NCBI GenBank assembly: GCA_936432065.2
Contig: OW386285.2
Coordinates: 182,156,301-182,220,300 of the forward strand
DNA: 64,000 nt
Source of the DNA: Rutpela maculata
Lineage: Eukaryota > Arthropoda > Insecta > Coleoptera > Cerambycidae
Direction of reading: 5' to 3'
Translations under genes and position numbers: made by a program
Notes under the pieces: model-generated
Seen by the model: the letters and a program-made list of their open reading frames with translations, nothing else
Database searches by the model: none
Told to the model about the DNA's origin: nothing
Part shown: one piece after another, positions 32,635 to 43,713 of the stretch
Position numbering within the stretch: position 1 is the stretch's first letter
Layout: each line of letters begins with the position of its first letter

Positions 32635-33759
32635 ATTAAAACTTATAAAAGTTTAGTGTTACATACCACAGCCTCCAGTAGCCTCCAGCTGTTATACATG
32701 TCGCTAATTCATATCTAATCTAATGTGACCTAAAAAACTAGTGTGGGCTTGTTAAATTCAAACTAAAGTAGTCTCTTTTACTGCTAACTTATTAACTGCG
32801 TTTGGGCTAGAACGCTAGAGGAAACAAGGACTTTTGCAGTATTTAGTGTTTACCACTATACCACTATTTGAAATATTAATAGTAAGTAAATAACATTTAC
32901 TTACCTATGTAAGTTTATGGGATTTGGCATTAAAATATACAACCAAAATCTATAAAAAAACCTATCAATACTAATAGAATTTCTATGGGAAATTTACATT
33001 CAGAACACTATACAAACCTATAAAAACCTATAGAAACTTTTAATTACATGTACTTTAAAAACTCATCAATACTAATAGATATCATATGGGAATTTACATT
33101 CAAAACACTAGAAAAACCTATAAAAACTTTTAATTACATATGCTATAAAAACTTATCAATACTTGTAGACACCATATGAGAATTTACAATTAAAACACAT
33201 TTCAAATACACACATCAAAAATTATAAAAACTTATACATTTTTTTTTATAAGGTTTTATAAGGATCTTTTGACAGGGTTTGGAGTACCCTGTATAAGGTT
33301 TGGTGCATGACAGAACTGTCTGCAAAAGCGCTTTCGACATATTTTTATTCCTTTAATTTCGAATTATGAACTTTGCAGACGGTAGTGGATCAGTTGAAAA
33401 CATTGTTTTTTATGCAAACCGGAAATCGTTTCCTACATCGTGCATGCGGGCAAACCTTGAAAGTACCAAAAATTGAGCTTTATTGTATAGATAATACTGA
33501 CTAAATTACTTGCAGACGGTAGGCTATCAGTTCTGATTTTCTGTCACCATCTACTAGTCTAACTGCACTCTATTCTGATAATAGAGGAAGGGCTCTTCCA
33601 AAAATTTCCACCATATCAGCTACTACTTCTCTATAATTTTCATTTTTATGATTCTCCAGTAAATTCTATACAACTTTTTAAAAACTGGTCCATGCAACTC
33701 TTTAATTGCTATTCATTTTTGTAACGAAATTCTCATCTCTCAACATTGTTCGAATTTGT

Positions 33760-35125
33760 GGTCCATAGTCCAGTCAATGAATGGTTTCTAGAGGGAAATG
33801 CTGAGATCACAATTTTGACTATTTCCCCGAAAAGTCCCCGAACGTAGGAGGTGGGGAGGGATGCAGGGGGGCACGAAGAAAGTCCTGGCTTTTTCGTATC
33901 TGCTATGGTTCAGTAATGAATTGTATATCTTTCGACTGTATTCTGACTTTATTATAAATTGAAAATAAATTTTAACAATCATCGTTAAAAAAAATCTTGT
34001 ACAGATATCCGTTTCACAACAGACTGAACTGAAATATCGAATAAAAAATGTTTTTGCGTCTGTAAGTGTGTGTGTGTGTGCGTGTATATCTATGTGTGCG
34101 TGTATATCTATATGTGCGTGTATACCGCTTCTTGTAAACACGATGCTAAACTTCTGTTAGACTTAAAATATTTTATTACAATTTGGAACATATGTAAAAC
34201 AGCATATTACAATAATCCCTATTGAAATTGGGCCATATCTGTAATACATGGTGATAACCAGAGGCCTACAATTCTCACTTCATAATAATGTTATTAAAAA
34301 TAACATGTTCCATATTTTAGGATAACACTGATATATCATCTAATTAAAATAAAATTGGTTTGCCTAACATACACCCGGTATATTGCGGTTTAGAAATCTT
34401 ATACATCTTATTTTTGTATGCTTAGTAATATTTTGCTCTGAAATTAAAATAAAACGTATTTTACGTATGACAGTTTGTAGCCTTCTGGTTATCATCATGT
34501 ATTACAGATATGGCCCAATTTCAATAGGAATTATGGTAATATGATGTTTTACATATGTTCCAAATTGAAATCAAATATTTTAAGTCTAACAGAAGTTATC
34601 GTTTTTACAAGAAACGGTATACACGCACACATAGATATATACGCACACACACACTTACAGACGCAAATACATTTTTTATTCGTTATTTCAGTTCAGTCTG
34701 CTGTGAAACGGATATCTGTACAATACATTTTTTTCTACGATGATTATTAAAATTTATTTTCAATTTATAATAAATTTATAATAAAGTTAGAATACAGTCA
34801 AAAGATATACAATTCATTACTGAACCATAACAGAGACGAAAAAAATTAATAAAAACATTATTGTAGAAAATTTAGTCAGCTTTAATTTTGCATATAGCCA
34901 CTTTTTGATTAGGGCTAACCGTTTTCGAGATATGAGCGAAAAAACAAAAACCGGGACCTTCTTCGTGCCCCCCTGCATCCCCCCCACCTCCTACGTTCGG
35001 GGGCTTTTGGTATGTTTACCTCCTAAATAGTCCAAACACAGCTCTCAAATCAAAAATTGTGATCTCGGCATTTCCCTCTAGACCCCCTTATTGAACGTTC
35101 ATTGACTGGGCTACCATGTTTTTTG
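33760..35125. repeat. Large fold-back repeat, arms about 500-600 bp
   Basis: 33760-34275 is the inverted complement of about 34480-35125. Outer landmarks are CCAGTCAATGAA (left) and TTCATTGACTGG (right); inner landmarks are ATCTGTAATACATG and CATGTATTACAGAT. The arms share the CGAACGTAGGAGG block and a GT/AC-rich CGTGTATATCTATGTGTGCG block. The right arm has ~130 bp of extra sequence at about 34840-34960. The frames at 33788-34141 and 34541-34750 are the two arms and repeat the same His/Ile/Thr-rich low-complexity peptide; they are not genes. Confidence 0.82.
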
Positions 35126-35129
35126 TTTT

Positions 35130-35610
35130 AGTTTTGCATCAGGCATGTTTCAAAATGGGGACGTTGCATGATTTTTTGGATATTTCAAAATGGCAGTTAT
35201 TTAACGCTAGCAACCTCAGATAAACAAAGAAATATGGATAAATAATCTCATTTGAAGTACACAGAAGTTGTGTGTAAGGAGGATAACCTTCTAAGGGGCA
35301 GAGTGGAGAGGAATGTTTATGTTTATGGAGTCGCCTAATCAGAGGCGTAGACAGATAAGGGGGTTAAAATTTTTAAAATAATCGATTAATGCTCTTGACT
35401 ATTACTTAATACTATATCTGACAATAATAGTACTACGACTCTATTGGGACAAAAAGAGTACTGTTTGGTAAGAATTTTTACAAAATTTGTTATTAAAGAG
35501 AAATGGAAGTATTGAACTGTCAATTCTCAAAGTTAAATGGTTCTTAAACGATAAGTTACTCTACATTTTCTGAGTAAAAAAAAAATTAACTTTTGGTTAG
35601 GATATAAAAG
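35130..35610. other. Spacer, no gene seen
   Basis: No supported frame, repeat pair or RNA gene was recognised. Confidence 0.5.
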
Positions 35611-35611
35611 T

Positions 35612-35899
35612 AACTTGATGTAGGTTATGCGGTCTTTATAATAAAATTATTATTTTTGTTACGTTTCGGTTTATTTAACCATCGTCAGAGAACTACAATT
35701 AAATGAAGACAAATATTTTTTTAAATGCTATTTTTTATACACATGAATTTAAATTGTATGTGTATAAAAAATAGCATTTAAAAAAATATTGGTCTTCACT
35801 TAATTGTAGTTCTCTGATGATGGTTGAATAAACCGAAACGTAAGAAAAGAGTAATTTTATTATAAAGACTGATAACCCAGGATATAACTGCATCAAGTT
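35612..35899. repeat. Near-perfect palindrome (fold-back MITE)
   Basis: Centred near 35752. The arms contain ACGTTTCGGTTTATTTAACC and TCTCTGAYGATGGTT-type words in inverted order, and TATACACATACAATTT at the centre. A related single arm (ATTCGGTTTATTAAGCATCGTC) occurs at about 42661-42695, showing a dispersed family. Confidence 0.85.
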
Positions 35900-36315
35900 A
35901 ATTTGATATCAACGGTCAAGAAAATAAAAACATCTATATATGTTAGCATATAAATGAAATCAACTAGTATTTTTCCATATTAAAGTATAACATATTCATC
36001 TAAAAGTTTACATACTTATCACTCTACAGTACCGGCAAGCGTTTGATTAGTATGACAATAAGAGCAAGCGAGAGCGAAACAACTAGGCTATTTTTTTTAT
36101 CGTATAACACATCCTACTCATGCCACCTGCTTTCCTCACCACATGTGCGTGGGCAGCTCTGTTTGCATGCCTAATCCAAGACTTTCCGATACTGTATAAT
36201 GAATCTGGTCATACGCTACCCGTACCATATACATAAAACAAAAATAACATTATATTACTTTTAAAATCTCTATATTGTAAACAAATATACTCTACATAAT
36301 GCACTACCTTATAGA

Positions 36316-36961
36316 GCGGGAGCTAAGTGGCTTTTTCGGCAGCTCATCGCTTTATGAACTTTGAGATATTTTTTATGGTTTAATGGATGATAACGATTCA
36401 TAAAATCGACTTCTGGCGGGGCACCTCCTGTCACGTCTGTTTAAAAATCAGTGAAATCATGTCATCGTTACAAGGCTCATTTTTTTTGTGTGTACACATT
36501 TTATGTTTAGAATGAATAAAATGTGATCGCCAGAAAGTGTGGGCCGTCAGGAGGTGCAGCCAGAAAGGTAATATAACGATACAATACATCTGACGGAAGT
36601 TTCCTTCTAGGAATTTTCTTCTGTGTTCAAAACATAAAACATGCTCAACCTTAAAAAAGTTTGTAACGATGATGTTATATAACTCCGTTTTTTTTACCTC
36701 TTTGACCTTTCTGGTTGCGCCCCTGATGGCCCACACTTTCTGGCGATCTTATTTTATTCATTCTAAACATAAAATGTGTACACACAAAAAAACTTAGCTT
36801 TGTAACGATGATATAATTTCACTGATTGTTATATCTTGAACCATGGCCAACTCGACGAGCTGACATATGCCAGAAGTCTATTTTGTCAAGTCGATAGAAT
36901 TAATCAGCGCATAGAAAATCCTTGTAACGATGAGTGCCCGAAAAAGCCACTTAGCTCCCGC
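36316..36961. mobile_element. 646-bp TIR element GCGGGAGCTAAGTGGC
   Basis: GCGGGAGCTAAGTGGCTTTT at the left end is matched by its complement, ending AGCTCCCGC, at the right (about 35 bp). A second inner inverted pair at about 36445-36570 and 36705-36835, containing the CACACTTTCTGGCGATC region, makes most of the element self-complementary. No target duplication is clear, and there is no transposase. The 101-codon minus-strand frame is repeat sequence. Confidence 0.8.
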
Positions 36962-37139
36962 ACCATTACTTCCATTTTTTGATTTTAATATTGTTGAATA
37001 TTTACGATAAAGATAATACAGATTCATTATCAAATCTGTTTTCGATAGTACGCATCAAATTATTTCAATCTGATATGGCTATAATAAAATATAATAAATT
37101 GCAGTTAATTTTCTAACTTGGTAAATTTAATTTATATCG

Positions 37140-37625
37140 GTATCTTGGCAGGGCCGTGGGGAGAAAATATGGACCCTCAAAAAATCTTAATTTTTTTATG
37201 AGCGGGGGGGGGGAGAGAAATCCGAAATTTTTTTAAAATTTCCAGGCCCCCTAGACAAGCCCGGGGGCATCACCCCCGCACCTCTCTTCTCTCGTCGGGT
37301 CTGTAGGTATCGATTCTGAATTAATTCCAGTAAAAACAAAGATAAAGCAGAGAGTAGCCTCGACTCGACTCTTGTTAGTATTAAAAAGCAAATTATATGA
37401 GACACCCTTGATACGATAACGGAAGTGAAATGAGTCTCTTGGTAAAACTACTAGGAAACAAACATTTTTCTTAAACATCTTTTTCCTGTCCGGGTTACAT
37501 AAAAGTCATTAAACTTGAAACGATTAAAGCATACGTAATTTTAAATGCTTCAAATTTTCGTCAGTTACCTGTAGGACAGCGAGTCACTTTTTTCTAAGCG
37601 TAATATTTTCTGGGAGCTTACGGAA
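37140..37625. other. Unassigned sequence with a G/C-rich repeat-like patch
   Basis: 37140-37310 has a poly-G run and a GGCCCCCTAGACAAGCCCGG patch, out of character with its AT-rich surroundings. It looks like the end of a dispersed repeat, but no partner is in the window. The overlapping short minus-strand frames are not supported as genes. Confidence 0.3.
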
Positions 37626-37775
37626 TAACAACATAACGTAGCACATATATCAGGCAACCCCACAATTTCAAAGTCAAGACTTTTCAGAAGGGGGCTACAC
37701 ATTTAGAAAAACGCAGATATACATCCATTACATATCAACGGTGCCAATTTTAAAGCTGGGGATCGAACCCAGTGC
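37625..37775 (-). repeat. tRNA-SINE fragment, second copy
   Basis: Shares with the 26.3-27.2 kb SINE the phrases AGAAGGGGGCTACACATT, AAAAACGCAGATATACATCC and CTGGGGATCGAACCCAG (box B in complement). It is truncated beyond box B, so box A is missing. Confidence 0.72.
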
Positions 37776-37799
37776 ATTATTATTTTGAAAAGTTAATAG

Positions 37800-38560
37800 T
37801 CTATTATTATGTAATAATGTAAACATTCTGTAAAGTTTGAAATACTCGTACCAAATTTAAATAGGTATACTTATGTAACATTTAAATTTAGAGAAATAAA
37901 TCTAAATCTATTAATCTAGCTATCTATCTGATAATCACACAACTGTCTTTTTACGTTTTTTACTTGAGTGTAAAGACGAGAGAGGCAGAAGGAAAAATTA
38001 TTTATTGCTAGATCAGCAAAACAATAAGACAATAAACCTAACTATAACCCCAACCTACGACTATGTACACAACTATGCTTGCACATAAAACGAACGAGAT
38101 TACTCCCTTTTGTAGGTCTTTTAGTAAATTAAACAATCCTTTAGTCATTTTTGAACCGTATAAAACGTGATTAAACTGCAAAATCAACACAAAATTGTTT
38201 ATAACTGGATAAAAACAGCGTTAAAAGCAATAAAACAATATGGCGGCACAAGAAAATGTAAACGACGGTCAACGTCCTTCGGAAGAGAACCAATGAACGC
38301 CTCGATAGACATCTAAACAATGAACACGTGATATATCTTACGCGTAGACGGAAAGTATTATTTATCCATATATTTCTTTGTTTATCTGAGCTAGCAACTG
38401 TGACTGATCCGTTATGATTTGTCAAATATCAGTTTACTGTTCATTGTTTACATGGTTTACTGTTCATTGTTTACATGGTTTACATGTCAGTTTATCAAGT
38501 TCTTATTCGTGGTGTTACTGTGTTATTATTCGGTTAATGAGCCAGTGAACAACATTATCA
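37800..38560. other. Spacer with a 23-bp tandem duplication
   Basis: A 23-bp unit starting TTTACTGTTCATTGTTTACA is present twice in a row (38433-38455 and 38456-38478). The 84-codon minus-strand frame at 38171-38425 has no recognisable motif. No gene is supported. Confidence 0.6.
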
Positions 38561-38574
38561 TGATTTACAAATAT

Positions 38575-38760
38575 TGCATTGTGCCTAAAATGTAAAAATA
38601 CGACGATAAAAACTGCCGATAAATATTTTTTAGTGTTCCAAGACATTCAACAGTTAGAGAACAGTGGTGCAAATGAGACGCGACACTAAGTAAGACGTCA
38701 AATTAACGGAAAAAACGCCTTTATGGTGTTGTGAGGATCACTTTAATGTAAATATAAAAA
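38575..38760 (+). pseudogene. Decayed THAP-type zinc finger remnant
   Basis: Across frames, the translation gives C.V...C then KNTTIKTADK, FFSVPRHSTVREQWC, a basic RRDTK segment, and LTEKTPLWCCEDHFN. The order Cys pair, aromatic-Pro segment, Trp, then C-x2-H-F is the layout of a THAP DNA-binding domain (C2CH). At least two frameshifts and a stop break it. THAP domains occur at the N-terminus of P-element-like transposases and of some host proteins; no downstream transposase was seen here. Confidence 0.45.
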
Positions 38761-38889
38761 TATGTATAGCATGTAATTGACATACACATTCGTTGACAGA
38801 CGTCCGCAAGAGGTTAGGACATTTTAATCTGAAAACTTTTTCATTGCACAATAATTAAAACAACATTCCCAATATTTACTAAAAATATA

Positions 38890-39400
38890 CATTGCATTGC
38901 TGTCAAACATTAGTAAAGTTTTTGAAAAGATAATTTACAACAGGTTAATAACATTTTTAGAAAGTCATCAACTAATATCTGAAATGCAAAATGGTTTCAG
39001 AAAGAATAACCACAATTAGAGCAATATATCAGGCTTTATGTGAAACAATTAATTCACTGAACAAAAATAATAACACCATGGCCATATACCTAGACCTGTG
39101 ACCTTTGACTTCGTAAATCACGATATTTTAATAAAGAAAAATTGAAATGAATGGTATTCGGGGCGTTGATCTTAAGTTAATAATTTCATGTCTACGTAAC
39201 AGAAATTATGATAGAGTTCGATGAAATTGGTAAAGTCATAAAATTAAGCACTATACAAATACAAATAGAGGGTGCCACAAGGGTTAATATTGGGCCCCCT
39301 CTAGTATATTTTATATACTAATGATCTAGCCTTAGTAATGAACATTAGTGCCATTATATATGCCGATGGTACCTCATGTTGTAAAAGAATGTTTTTTAAC
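38890..39400 (+). pseudogene. Non-LTR reverse transcriptase remnant
   Basis: Broken in several frames but with RT landmarks in order: VFEKIIYNRLITFLE, HQLISEMQNGFRK, AIYLDL, a GVPQG-like motif read as EGATRVNIGPPLVYFIY, NDLALV, and IIYADGTS, where the catalytic YADD has become YADG. Many stops and indels show it is old. It covers only the RT core of a jockey/CR1-like element; endonuclease and 3' end were not recognised. Confidence 0.7.
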
Positions 39401-39850
39401 AAAATTAAAATATTCTTAAAATAAGTATTCTTAAAATAACAAAATCAAAAGATTTAAAAATACGGATAGAAAATGAATTATAATAAACGTAAATTACAAG
39501 ATCGAAAGATTAGAAAATTATCTACTTGTTTTGTCATACAAGCTGTAGTTTTCGATGTAGAATTTATGAGTCATGAGTCAATACTTAATAAATATATAAA
39601 TTAGGTCCTATATTAAAAAGAAAACGAGACATTTTTTGTCTAAAGGTTTTATGTGATTTATTAATGAAATCAATCATGATAGTTTTATTCAGTGGTGGGA
39701 ATATGTCAGAATTATGAATATTCAATCATACGTTGTCAAGAACTGATATTCTACCTTTTTCAGTTATGCTTTTTCTCTTTCTTCTTTTTTGACTACTTCT
39801 TCCCGTTCTTCTCCTCCTTCGCTTTCTACACTCTACACGCTATCTACACT

Positions 39851-39988
39851 CTATGTACCAAAATGCACCTTTATATCGTCTCTTTCGATACTAGCCTCGA
39901 TTAAACTCCCTAGTCCACGTCCACGTTCAATCGTCATAGAGTGTCTACTTTCGAGAGATTCATTACAATTACAATACAAATTGTCCAT
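39851..39988 (-). pseudogene. Short fragment, possible N-terminus of a GCDTTS-family gene
   Basis: A minus-strand ATG at 39988 starts 45 codons containing two Cys (CNC) and GLGSLIEASIERDD, then stops. A 'RGL..L..AS..R.D' motif near the N-terminus is a feature I associate with the GCDTTS/CXC family, but the match is short and from memory. The open frame also extends upstream of this ATG. It could equally be chance. Confidence 0.25.
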
Positions 39989-40229
39989 TTTCAACTTTCT
40001 ATAAATTTTAAAACGTGTTCGGCTAAATTTATTTTCAAAATATAATTTTACAAAGGACGCGGTATTAGAGAACAAATACTGAATTTGGAACAACTTATCG
40101 GGAAAGCAAGATAGTATTACATGCCTATGTACCTTTGTACGAAGAATACAAATGGCAGGATCTGCAGCTCGCCAGTTGAGCAAAATTTAACGTGACAAAA
40201 ATATCAGGAAACGCAAAATGATCAGATTC

Positions 40230-40660
40230 TAGCACCCTAGTTTTCTCAATCTTTCTTTACGCTCCTGAGACATGGGCCGTTAGGGAGGCAGATAGATGAC
40301 GTGATGCTTTCAAGTTATGGTTCTGGAGACGTTTTGTTACGAAGTCTCTGGACAACCAATCGTACCAACACCTCGATTCTTTAAGAAATACGTCCCATAA
40401 TACCAGTAACCAGCATCGCATTCTCTCGAACCCTCTTATTGATAGTTCAGGAAATACTAGAAGGCAAAAGGAGAAGAGGTCGTCCGCCTAAACGTTGGGC
40501 CGATATCGCCAAGAAGCTAATGGGAAAAAACTTTGATGAGACTGTGCACCTAACAGACAACAGCAGTTGACGTGATGCTTTCAGACGTGCCATACAGCAA
40601 AGAAATGCTAACGAGAATAATTAATTCATGGATCACAAAACGTCCGCTAACACGTCGTGA
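40230..40660 (+). pseudogene. RTE-like non-LTR element, C-terminal remnant
   Basis: Across frames the plus strand encodes LYAPETWAVREADR, a DAFKLWFWRRF block, SLDNQSYQH, and then a basic KRRRGRPPKRWADI-like block followed by RDAFRRAIQQRNA. This order (ETW, R..LDAFE.W.WRR.L, RGRP..RW.D, WR) is the conserved post-RT end of RTE-type elements. At least three frameshifts are present. It ends in AATAATTAATTC near 40625. Confidence 0.6.
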
Positions 40661-40679
40661 ATAAGAAAAAAAAATACAA

Positions 40680-41985
40680 TATTATTGTGTAGCAAAATCG
40701 AAGTATTTGCTTGAGTCGTAACTTTTACATCAAGTTTTCTCAAAAACGATAACTAGTAAGACAAAATGAGCAAGGATCTTTTTCGTAAACAATTTTCTAT
40801 TCTTTCAATCATTAACGACGTTCACAATCGTAAAATTAAAACGAACGAAGATATTCGCGAAAAACCATTTGTTTAATTAAGGTGTAAAGAAATGCAGCTT
40901 TCCTGGACTTTTTTTCTTTAACGGATACGAAAAGCACTGGACTATATATAATGTAAACTAATATAATATTAGTAACCATTATAAATTTGCTCATATATTT
41001 ACATTGTTGTTAAATTATGTAAATTTCTTAAATTAATTTTTGACACATACCAACGATTAATCATTTAGGTGGCATAAAATACAAATATAGAAAACATAAG
41101 AATGACTGGACACATGGATAAAACTAATTTTTGTGACAGTTGAACATCTATAATATAATAATACGAGTTTAACCTTTTGCTGTTTAATATTATTGATTTT
41201 TTTTTCACTTACACTAAAGTAAGGGAACGTTGTTACCTGGAAAATACAATGAATAAGGGGTAGAGTGCCACCAGACACTTAGAGTACCTTGCAAGAAACT
41301 AAACCATATGCAAAGAAGTCAGCAGGTATCTTAATAACATCTGCATATGGAAGGGTTTTGTGAAAGGGTATGTGAGAACATTTTGGACAGGTAACGAACG
41401 GATTGTAAAAGATGATAAATTATATTAGGAATGGGGCCCGCGACCTCATTTAAATATAATTCAAAAACTGTCAGATGCCCTTTGACGGCACGCATGTGGG
41501 ATTTAAATAAAAAAGTACCTGAATTATACACAGCCGTTACTACTCTTATGTAAGTATTCAAATTAGTTTCATTGAAAAACTTCTCGTGTTAGCGGTTCCA
41601 AGGAGGAAATAGGAACACACAATAATACACATGTTTTATTTCATTTCCACTTTATATTTTCTCAGTTACACCATTAGGTGTAACGCCACATTTGAAGAAA
41701 CTATTAAATTGTATGGTATAGACGTATACACATGAGATAGATTGTATTTTTTTGGTAAACTTAAGCGATTAGTTTGCGAAAATTCCATAACTTAATGTCG
41801 AAAAAGAATTTTTTTTTCTTCGGCCGAGCGGAAAGTAAAAGATTTCGGGCAACGTTTTACTGATTAGATCGAAAAATATCGATTTTACAAGTCTACAACA
41901 GAACCCACACAACACAAGGCTGTCCGAGGGACGTACTATGGCAAATCCCATTTAGTACTTGCGCTTGCCTATGAACATCCTAATA
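40680..41985. other. Spacer, no gene seen
   Basis: Only short unsupported frames are present (for example 41057-41278 and 41331-41561, minus strand) without motifs. Confidence 0.45.
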
Positions 41986-41989
41986 TCCC

Positions 41990-42230
41990 AGTTTATATGC
42001 TTTTCGGCACTGTTTTGGTCATCCCAATGTCACAACTCAGTATCAGATAAAATTAGTACGAGGGACGTCCTGAAGGATATACCGGCGCTTGTACTAAGGA
42101 CGTACCAGGACATCCCGGGATATTTCAGGATGTCCTAAGTATTAGGAATAGGCTGTACAAATTACATACTGAAATGTCCCAGGATATCATACGGACTGCA
42201 AATAGATATCCACGGGCAACTCAATTTTTC
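41990..42230. repeat. GGATATCC/GGATGTCC-rich repeat patch
   Basis: The stretch contains many variants of the same palindromic word found at 22.9 and 25.7 kb (GGACGTCC, GGATATACC, GGACATCCCGGGATAT, GGATGTCC, GGATATC). It probably marks an end of the same element family; its partner end is not clear. A weaker patch (TGGATGTCCG, CGGGATATCC) is at 50208-50275. Confidence 0.5.
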
Positions 42231-42231
42231 T

Positions 42232-42471
42232 GTTTCTTGGTGGGATCCTCTGGTACATGTTTTCTTCTAGAACAATGTCCGTAAAATCAACAAAATAATA
42301 CAATTATCCAGTATTTTACTGGAAAATAACCTCTACGCCTGTGACTTTTACGTTATAGGAGTGTAGAGGTTATTTTCGAGTAAAATACTGGATAATTGCA
42401 TCATTTTGTAGATTTTACGGACATTGTTTTAGAAGATAACATGTGGCAAAGAATCCCACCAAGAAACATAA
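42232..42471. repeat. Fold-back repeat, arms about 105 bp
   Basis: GTTTCTTGGTGGGAT...AATGTCCGTAAAATC...TATCCAGTATTTTACT on the left is mirrored on the right, ending ATCCCACCAAGAAAC, with an 18-base loop near 42350. No gene. Confidence 0.85.
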
Positions 42472-42789
42472 AAATTAAGAAAATGCCACAACCAACATTT
42501 AGACAATAATGTTAAAAAAAATTGAATTGTAACATTTTTAGAATTTTTTTCAAATATGCACATTTTTGAAATATTTGCACTTGTCTATTATTCCTTATAA
42601 CTTATATGTAGTTTGTTGGGTTTATGGTCAGTTAAAAAATAAAATATTATTTTCTTATACGATTCGGTTTATTAAGCATCGTCAAAGATAGTACAATTTT
42701 ATAAAAAAAAAACAGAACTATATTGTATGTATGGAAATTAGTGCTACTTAAATAATAATAATATTTTAATAATAGAAATAAGCTAAACA

Positions 42790-43012
42790 CATTCAATATT
42801 TAAAAGCAAACTTCTTAGAAAAATGTAAAATAAATACCTCTATTACTTTTGCAAATTTAACAATAGCCGAATATGAATTTTTAGGATGTAGCGCACTCCT
42901 ACTTCTCTCTTCTCTTCTCTTCTTTGCCACGCTCTTCTCTTTTGCACTTCTCGGATAATCTTTCACCAGCTTCTCTGCTTCGTTTTCCATAATATACTCA
43001 TTCTTGGGTGCA
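42790..43012 (-). CDS. Possible isolated exon, Lys/Arg/Glu-rich
   Basis: On the minus strand an acceptor-like TTTATTTTAG ends near 43013. The following frame stays open through KNEYIMENEAEKLVKDYP, a basic AKKRREERSRSA segment and an AIVKFAKV segment to 42793. GTAATA near 42845 could be a donor. Codon content is less repeat-like than the surroundings, but there is no recognisable domain and no second exon was found. It may be a host exon or chance. Confidence 0.22.
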
Positions 43013-43713
43013 GCTAAAATAAACGTAGTTATTATTATTTGAACCAGTATTATTAAAAAAATATATGAAAAATGGGCCAGATGAAAATAATAGAAATTAT
43101 TGAAGGATATAGATATGACCTATAGCACTCAGTGAATAATATTTTACCGAATTATAAATTAAAACTCATAAAGTAAGTACTACACTGGCAAATAGAATTT
43201 TAAGATAAAAGATTGTAATAGGTAATTGTACAGTGGACAGAATGTATTTTCATGCAGTCCGTCCACCTGTGTTCGGCCTGATATCGTATCATATCTTTCG
43301 TTTAAAAGTGTAATAAAAGTTTAAAATAATTATCTTAAAGCACAATATTTACTTACTTATTTTCATCCACAATTGCTAGTTGGTTTAAATTATTAACTAA
43401 GTAGGCACATTATTTGTCGTTATTCTTAAATTCAATTTCATCAGGTTTATAGATTTGACAATACTTTCACGTGATTCACATTTTCTCTCCAAACTGATTA
43501 CAGTATTCAATTCTTGAGCCAAATTAATATTTTATTTTGTAGGTTTCTCAGTACTTAATTTTAAAATACGGGAATGCGAGTATAAATCCTCATTTTTTTT
43601 TAGCTTCCTTTGGCATTCTGAAAGTATAAAAAATCATATTAAATTTTCGTCATTTCGACATTAATAACTAATTAAATATTCAATCATAACCAGAATAATC
43701 AGATAAGTTTTAC

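Larger units (their letters stand above)
30190..33277. mobile_element. Non-coding TIR element, family A/B, copy 2 (inverted)
   Basis: Starts CCCTGTCAAAAAATCCC and ends GGATCTTTTGACAGGG. It is the inverted complement of 6903-9725 along its whole length, including the unique core (about 32640-32950) and both types of internal repeat unit. It sits in the right arm of the 8-bp-TSD element. Comparison with the intact left arm (GATACATTTTGGAGTACCC in complement) shows that the insertion duplicated two T residues. A 171-bp SINE at 30791-30961 interrupts it, and an AC microsatellite grew at 32599-32632. No coding capacity. Confidence 0.88.
28292..33562. mobile_element. Long-inverted-repeat DNA element with CCGTCTGCAA arrays
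   Basis: The ends TTAGACTAGTAGATGGTGAC and its inverted complement are flanked by an exact 8-bp duplication CTGCACTC (28284-28291 and 33563-33570). The arms pair over about 700 bp: 28292-28995 with 33562-33278 plus 30189-29775. The right arm is split by A/B copy 2, so the native length is about 2.2 kb. Throughout the arms the word CCGTCTGCAA or its complement recurs at least 15 times in both orientations, for example at 28335, 28475, 28532 (reverse), 28623, 28906, 29022, 30145, 33376 and 33513. The core holds a small two-exon gene. The 8-bp duplication would fit P, hAT or MULE-like superfamilies; the terminus does not decide. Confidence 0.85.

Noticed and set aside
28335..33522. Regularly recurring CCGTCTGCAA words, superficially like a repeat-spacer array
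   Set aside because: Orientation alternates, spacing is irregular, the spacers are homologous between arms, and the context is a eukaryotic inverted-repeat transposon. Not a CRISPR array.
33788..34750. His/Ile/Thr-rich frames on both strands as a gene pair
   Set aside because: They are the two arms of one fold-back repeat, derived from GT/AC-rich simple sequence.
36316..36961. Target site duplication for the GCGGGAGC element
   Set aside because: The flanks (CTTATAGA and ACCATTAC) do not match at any standard length.
38171..38425. 84-codon minus-strand frame as a host gene
   Set aside because: No motif, and composition like the flanking non-coding sequence.
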